A stretch of DNA of 47,107 bases from Phytopseudomonas argentinensis (GTDB lineage: Bacteria; Pseudomonadota; Gammaproteobacteria; Pseudomonadales; Pseudomonadaceae), in contig NZ_FORC01000008.1 in the NCBI RefSeq assembly GCF_900113905.1, positions 1-47,107 of the forward strand. The letters run 5' to 3'. The notes beneath the pieces are model-generated. The model was not told where the DNA came from and did not search any database. It was given only the letters and a program-made list of their open reading frames with translations. Positions 45,163-47,107 of this stretch are shown one piece after another (the stretch's first letter is position 1; every line of letters begins with the position of its first letter). Made by a program: the position numbers and the translations under genes.

Positions 45163-45761
45163 CCCAGCAGCTCCTCGAATTTCTTCACGGCAGAAACGGT
45201 AACCAGTACCTTTTCATACGCGATCAGACTGACCGGATCGGAACCCTGAACGTCACGAACGTCGACGTGCGGCAGGTTGCGAGCAGCCAGGTACAGATTT
45301 TGGTCAACAGCATCAGACACGATCAGGACATCAGTCAGCCCCATGTCATTCAGCTTGCCCAGCAGTTCTTTGGTTTTCGGAGCTTCGACAGCGAAGTCTT
45401 CGACCACTACCAGACGGTCGCTACGGACCAGCTCAGCAAGAATCGAGCGGATTGCCGCGCGGTACATCTTCTTGTTCAGCTTCTGATCATGATTCTGAGG
45501 ACGAGCTGCGAAGGTCACACCACCGCCACGCCAGATCGGACCACGAGAGGTACCAGCACGAGCACGGCCAGTACCCTTCTGACGCCACGGGCGCTTACCG
45601 CCACCGGATACGTCGGAACGAGTCTTCTGTTGCTTGCTGCCTTGACGGCCGCCGGCCATGTAGGCCACAACTGCTTGGTGAACCAGGGTCTCGTTGTAAT
45701 CACCACCGAAGGTCGCATCGGACACTTCGATCGCTTGAGCGCCATTTACATTTAATTGCAT
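45159..45761 (-). CDS. rplD: 50S ribosomal protein L4
   Basis: 200 residues with the tunnel loop 'KRPWRQKGTGRARAGTSRGP'. In E. coli L4 also shuts down the S10 operon through a long leader; such a leader is not evident here. 12 bp after rplC. Confidence 0.98.
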   Translation of the reverse strand: MQLNVNGAQAIEVSDATFGGDYNETLVHQAVVAYMAGGRQGSKQQKTRSDVSGGGKRPWRQKGTGRARAGTSRGPIWRGGGVTFAARPQNHDQKLNKKMYRAAIRSILAELVRSDRLVVVEDFAVEAPKTKELLGKLNDMGLTDVLIVSDAVDQNLYLAARNLPHVDVRDVQGSDPVSLIAYEKVLVTVSAVKKFEELLG

Positions 45762-45773
45762 GTCAGCTTCCCC

Positions 45774-46409
45774 TTAACCGCGAGCCTTGGCAGCCGGACG
45801 TACAACCAGGTTGCCGCCAGTAGCGCCAGGAACGGCACCCTTGACCAGCAGCAGGTTGCGTTCAGCATCCACGCGCACTACTTCCAGGGACTGCACAGTC
45901 ACGCGTTCAGCACCCATGTGACCGGACATTTTCTTGCCCTTGAAGACACGACCCGGAGTCTGGCACTGGCCAATCGAACCCGGAACGCGGTGGGACACGG
46001 AGTTACCGTGGGTGTTGTCTTGGCCGCGGAAGTTCCAACGCTTGATGGTACCGGCAAAGCCTTTACCTTTGGACTGACCGGTCACGTCGACCAGTTGACC
46101 AGCTTGGAAGATTTCAGCGTTGATCAGATCGCCAGCCTGGTAGTCGCCTTCTTCAAGGCGGAATTCCATGACGGTACGACCTGCCGCGACATTCGCCTTG
46201 GCGAAGTGACCGGCCTGAGCCTTGCTGACACGAGAAACGCGACGCTCACCGACAGTGACCTGCACTGCGCGATAGCCATCGGAGTCCTCAGTTTTGAACT
46301 GGGTGACGCGATTCGGCTCGATCTCGATGACCGTAACCGGAATGGAGACACCTTCTTCGGTGAAAATGCGGGTCATGCCGCACTTACGACCGACTACACC
46401 AATAGTCAT
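45774..46409 (-). CDS. rplC: 50S ribosomal protein L3
   Basis: 211 residues, 'MTIGVVGRKCGMTRIFTEEG' and 'FRGQDNTHGNSVSHRVPGSI'; the latter includes the Gln that PrmB methylates in E. coli. One of two initiators of 50S assembly. 82 bp after rpsJ, a gap that carries a hairpin. Confidence 0.98.
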   Translation of the reverse strand: MTIGVVGRKCGMTRIFTEEGVSIPVTVIEIEPNRVTQFKTEDSDGYRAVQVTVGERRVSRVSKAQAGHFAKANVAAGRTVMEFRLEEGDYQAGDLINAEIFQAGQLVDVTGQSKGKGFAGTIKRWNFRGQDNTHGNSVSHRVPGSIGQCQTPGRVFKGKKMSGHMGAERVTVQSLEVVRVDAERNLLLVKGAVPGATGGNLVVRPAAKARG

Positions 46410-46475
46410 GTTGTAACCTCATGAGTGTACGGGGCTTTCACCCGCTATGGCCGCCCATTTCAGAGCGTTACACGA

Positions 46476-46495
46476 CTAAAACCGCCAGGTTTTAG
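46476..46495 (-). promoter_or_regulatory. Hairpin at the rpsJ stop codon
   Basis: CTAAAACC pairs perfectly with GGTTTTAG around a four-base loop. The stem includes part of the rpsJ stop codon. The U-run is absent, so it could be an RNA-processing or attenuator element between rpsJ and rplC. Confidence 0.45.
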
Positions 46496-46803
46496 CCGAG
46501 GCTGATCTGCACTTCCACGCCAGCCGCAAGATCGAGCTTCATAAGTGCATCAACGGTTTTATCCGTTGGCTGGACGATGTCCAGTACGCGCTTATGAGTG
46601 CGGATTTCGAACTGATCGCGCGCGTCTTTGTTGACGTGTGGCGAAGTCAGAACGGTGAACCGCTCTTTGCGAGTTGGCAGAGGAATCGGACCACGCACCT
46701 GAGCACCAGTACGTTTCGCGGTTTCCACGATTTCCTGGGTTGATTGATCGATCAGGCGATGGTCAAAAGCCTTCAACCGTATACGGATTTGTTGGTTTTG
46801 CAT
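46492..46803 (-). CDS. rpsJ: 30S ribosomal protein S10 (NusE)
   Basis: 103 residues from ATG 46803, 'MQNQQIRIRLKAFDHRLIDQ', with the S10 signature 'VRGPIPLPTRKERFTVLTSP'. Besides its ribosomal place it is NusE, partner of NusB (10033-10515) in antitermination. First gene of the S10 operon, with GAGG at its ribosome-binding site and its own strong promoter. Confidence 0.98.
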   Translation of the reverse strand: MQNQQIRIRLKAFDHRLIDQSTQEIVETAKRTGAQVRGPIPLPTRKERFTVLTSPHVNKDARDQFEIRTHKRVLDIVQPTDKTVDALMKLDLAAGVEVQISLG

Positions 46804-46871
46804 TTTGACCTCAGATTCCAAGCTGCGAGTCCCCTCTAACAGACGCAGTACGCCCGTTAAAAGGAGGCGTG

Positions 46872-46900
46872 ATTCTATAGATGCCCCCATGGGGTGTCAA
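46872..46900 (-). promoter_or_regulatory. S10 operon promoter, sigma70 type
   Basis: On the minus strand TTGACA (46895-46900) and TAGAAT (46872-46877) are 17 bp apart: a perfect -35 and a five-of-six -10. Start would be near 46865, giving a leader of about 60 nt. Confidence 0.85.
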
Positions 46901-46936
46901 TCCGGTTAGAAAATAACCAACCCGACTAACGCCCAT

Positions 46937-46966
46937 AAAAAAGCCCCCGCATGGCGGGGGCTTTTT
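46937..46966 (-). terminator. Terminator of tuf
   Basis: GCCCCCGC and GCGGGGGC form the stem around a three-base loop, flanked by six A and five T bases. On the minus strand it ends in TTTTTT, 19 bp after the tuf stop, separating tuf from the S10 operon. Confidence 0.93.
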
Positions 46967-46984
46967 CCTACATCAAATCATCGA

Positions 46985-47107
46985 TTACTCGACGATTTTG
47001 GCAACCACGCCAGCACCAACGGTACGACCACCTTCGCGAATTGCGAAGCGCAGGCCGTCTTCCATGGCGATCGGCTTGATCAGGGTGACAACCATTTTGA
47101 TGTTGTC
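46985..47107 (-). CDS. tuf: Elongation factor Tu, C-terminal 40 residues (cut by window)
   Basis: The minus-strand frame from the window edge reads 'DNIKMVVTLIKPIAMEDGLR', then 'FAIREGGRTVGAGVVAKIVE' and stop, the exact C-terminus of bacterial EF-Tu. The gene enters from the right. It is the tuf copy that precedes the S10 operon in proteobacteria. Confidence 0.97.
   Translation of the reverse strand, partial: DNIKMVVTLIKPIAMEDGLRFAIREGGRTVGAGVVAKIVE

Overview
This 47.1 kb window looks like a chromosomal segment of a Pseudomonas species or a very close relative. The DNA is GC-rich. Several gene strings match, from memory, the gene order of Pseudomonas aeruginosa PAO1: an opuC-nhaP block, the nrdR-rib-nusB-thiL-pgpA block, the Zur-linked ZrgA/ABC/DUF3299 block followed by oprG, and ssb-MFS-uvrA-ferritin-catalase-ribosomal proteins. 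No database search was possible. Assignments rest on motifs, protein length and gene order.

Layout. (1) Positions 2-1942 hold the 3' end of a large autotransporter gene, with the end of the passenger and the outer-membrane barrel. (2) 2074-7097: a four-gene OpuC/YehZYXW-type osmoprotectant ABC importer on the minus strand, divergent from an NhaP-type Na+/H+ antiporter. An 18-bp perfect palindrome lies between them. (3) 7138-15462, all minus strand: nrdR, ribD, an FMN riboswitch, ribH2, ribC, ribB, ribE (ribH1), nusB, thiL, pgpA, a small periplasmic binding protein and a retropepsin-like protease. Riboflavin synthesis dominates: there are two different lumazine synthases, one behind the riboswitch, and a RibB whose GTP-cyclohydrolase-II half has lost its zinc cysteines. 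(4) 15610-17633, plus strand: a YbaY-type lipoprotein, a methyltransferase and a CnoX/YbbN thioredoxin-TPR protein. (5) 17833-22431: a small unknown protein, then a zinc-related block (Zur-like operator, His-rich ZrgA-like protein, MacB/LolD-like ATPase and permease, DUF3299 protein), then the OmpW-family porin OprG behind an Anr-like box. Two copies of a REP-like palindromic element in the same orientation flank this block. (6) 22590-25003: two overlapping nucleotide-sugar SDR genes, one lacking the catalytic Tyr/Lys, and a VanZ-like membrane protein. (7) 25063-32947: ssb, a YajR-like MFS exporter, uvrA, a ferritin (FtnA/BfrA) without the haem-ligand Met, and katG.

(8) 33120-46803, minus strand: the S10, spc and alpha ribosomal operons in canonical order, from rpsJ to rplQ, with secY and rpoA, preceded by the 3' end of tuf at the right edge. 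This run of 26 ribosomal protein genes is conventional in content. It has notable regulatory breaks: a strong sigma70-type promoter with a short leader in front of rpsJ, a canonical intrinsic-terminator hairpin inside the spc operon between rpsN and rpsH, and a hairpin plus promoter between rpmJ and rpsM.

I found no CRISPR array, prophage, insertion sequence, integron, tRNA or rRNA gene. The most interesting material is regulatory and comparative: the riboswitch-ribH2 insertion, the degenerate enzyme domains, the His-Asp repeat protein with its Zur-like site, the mid-spc terminator, and the REP pair flanking the zinc/OprG block. I did not find a convincing, wholly new multi-gene system.
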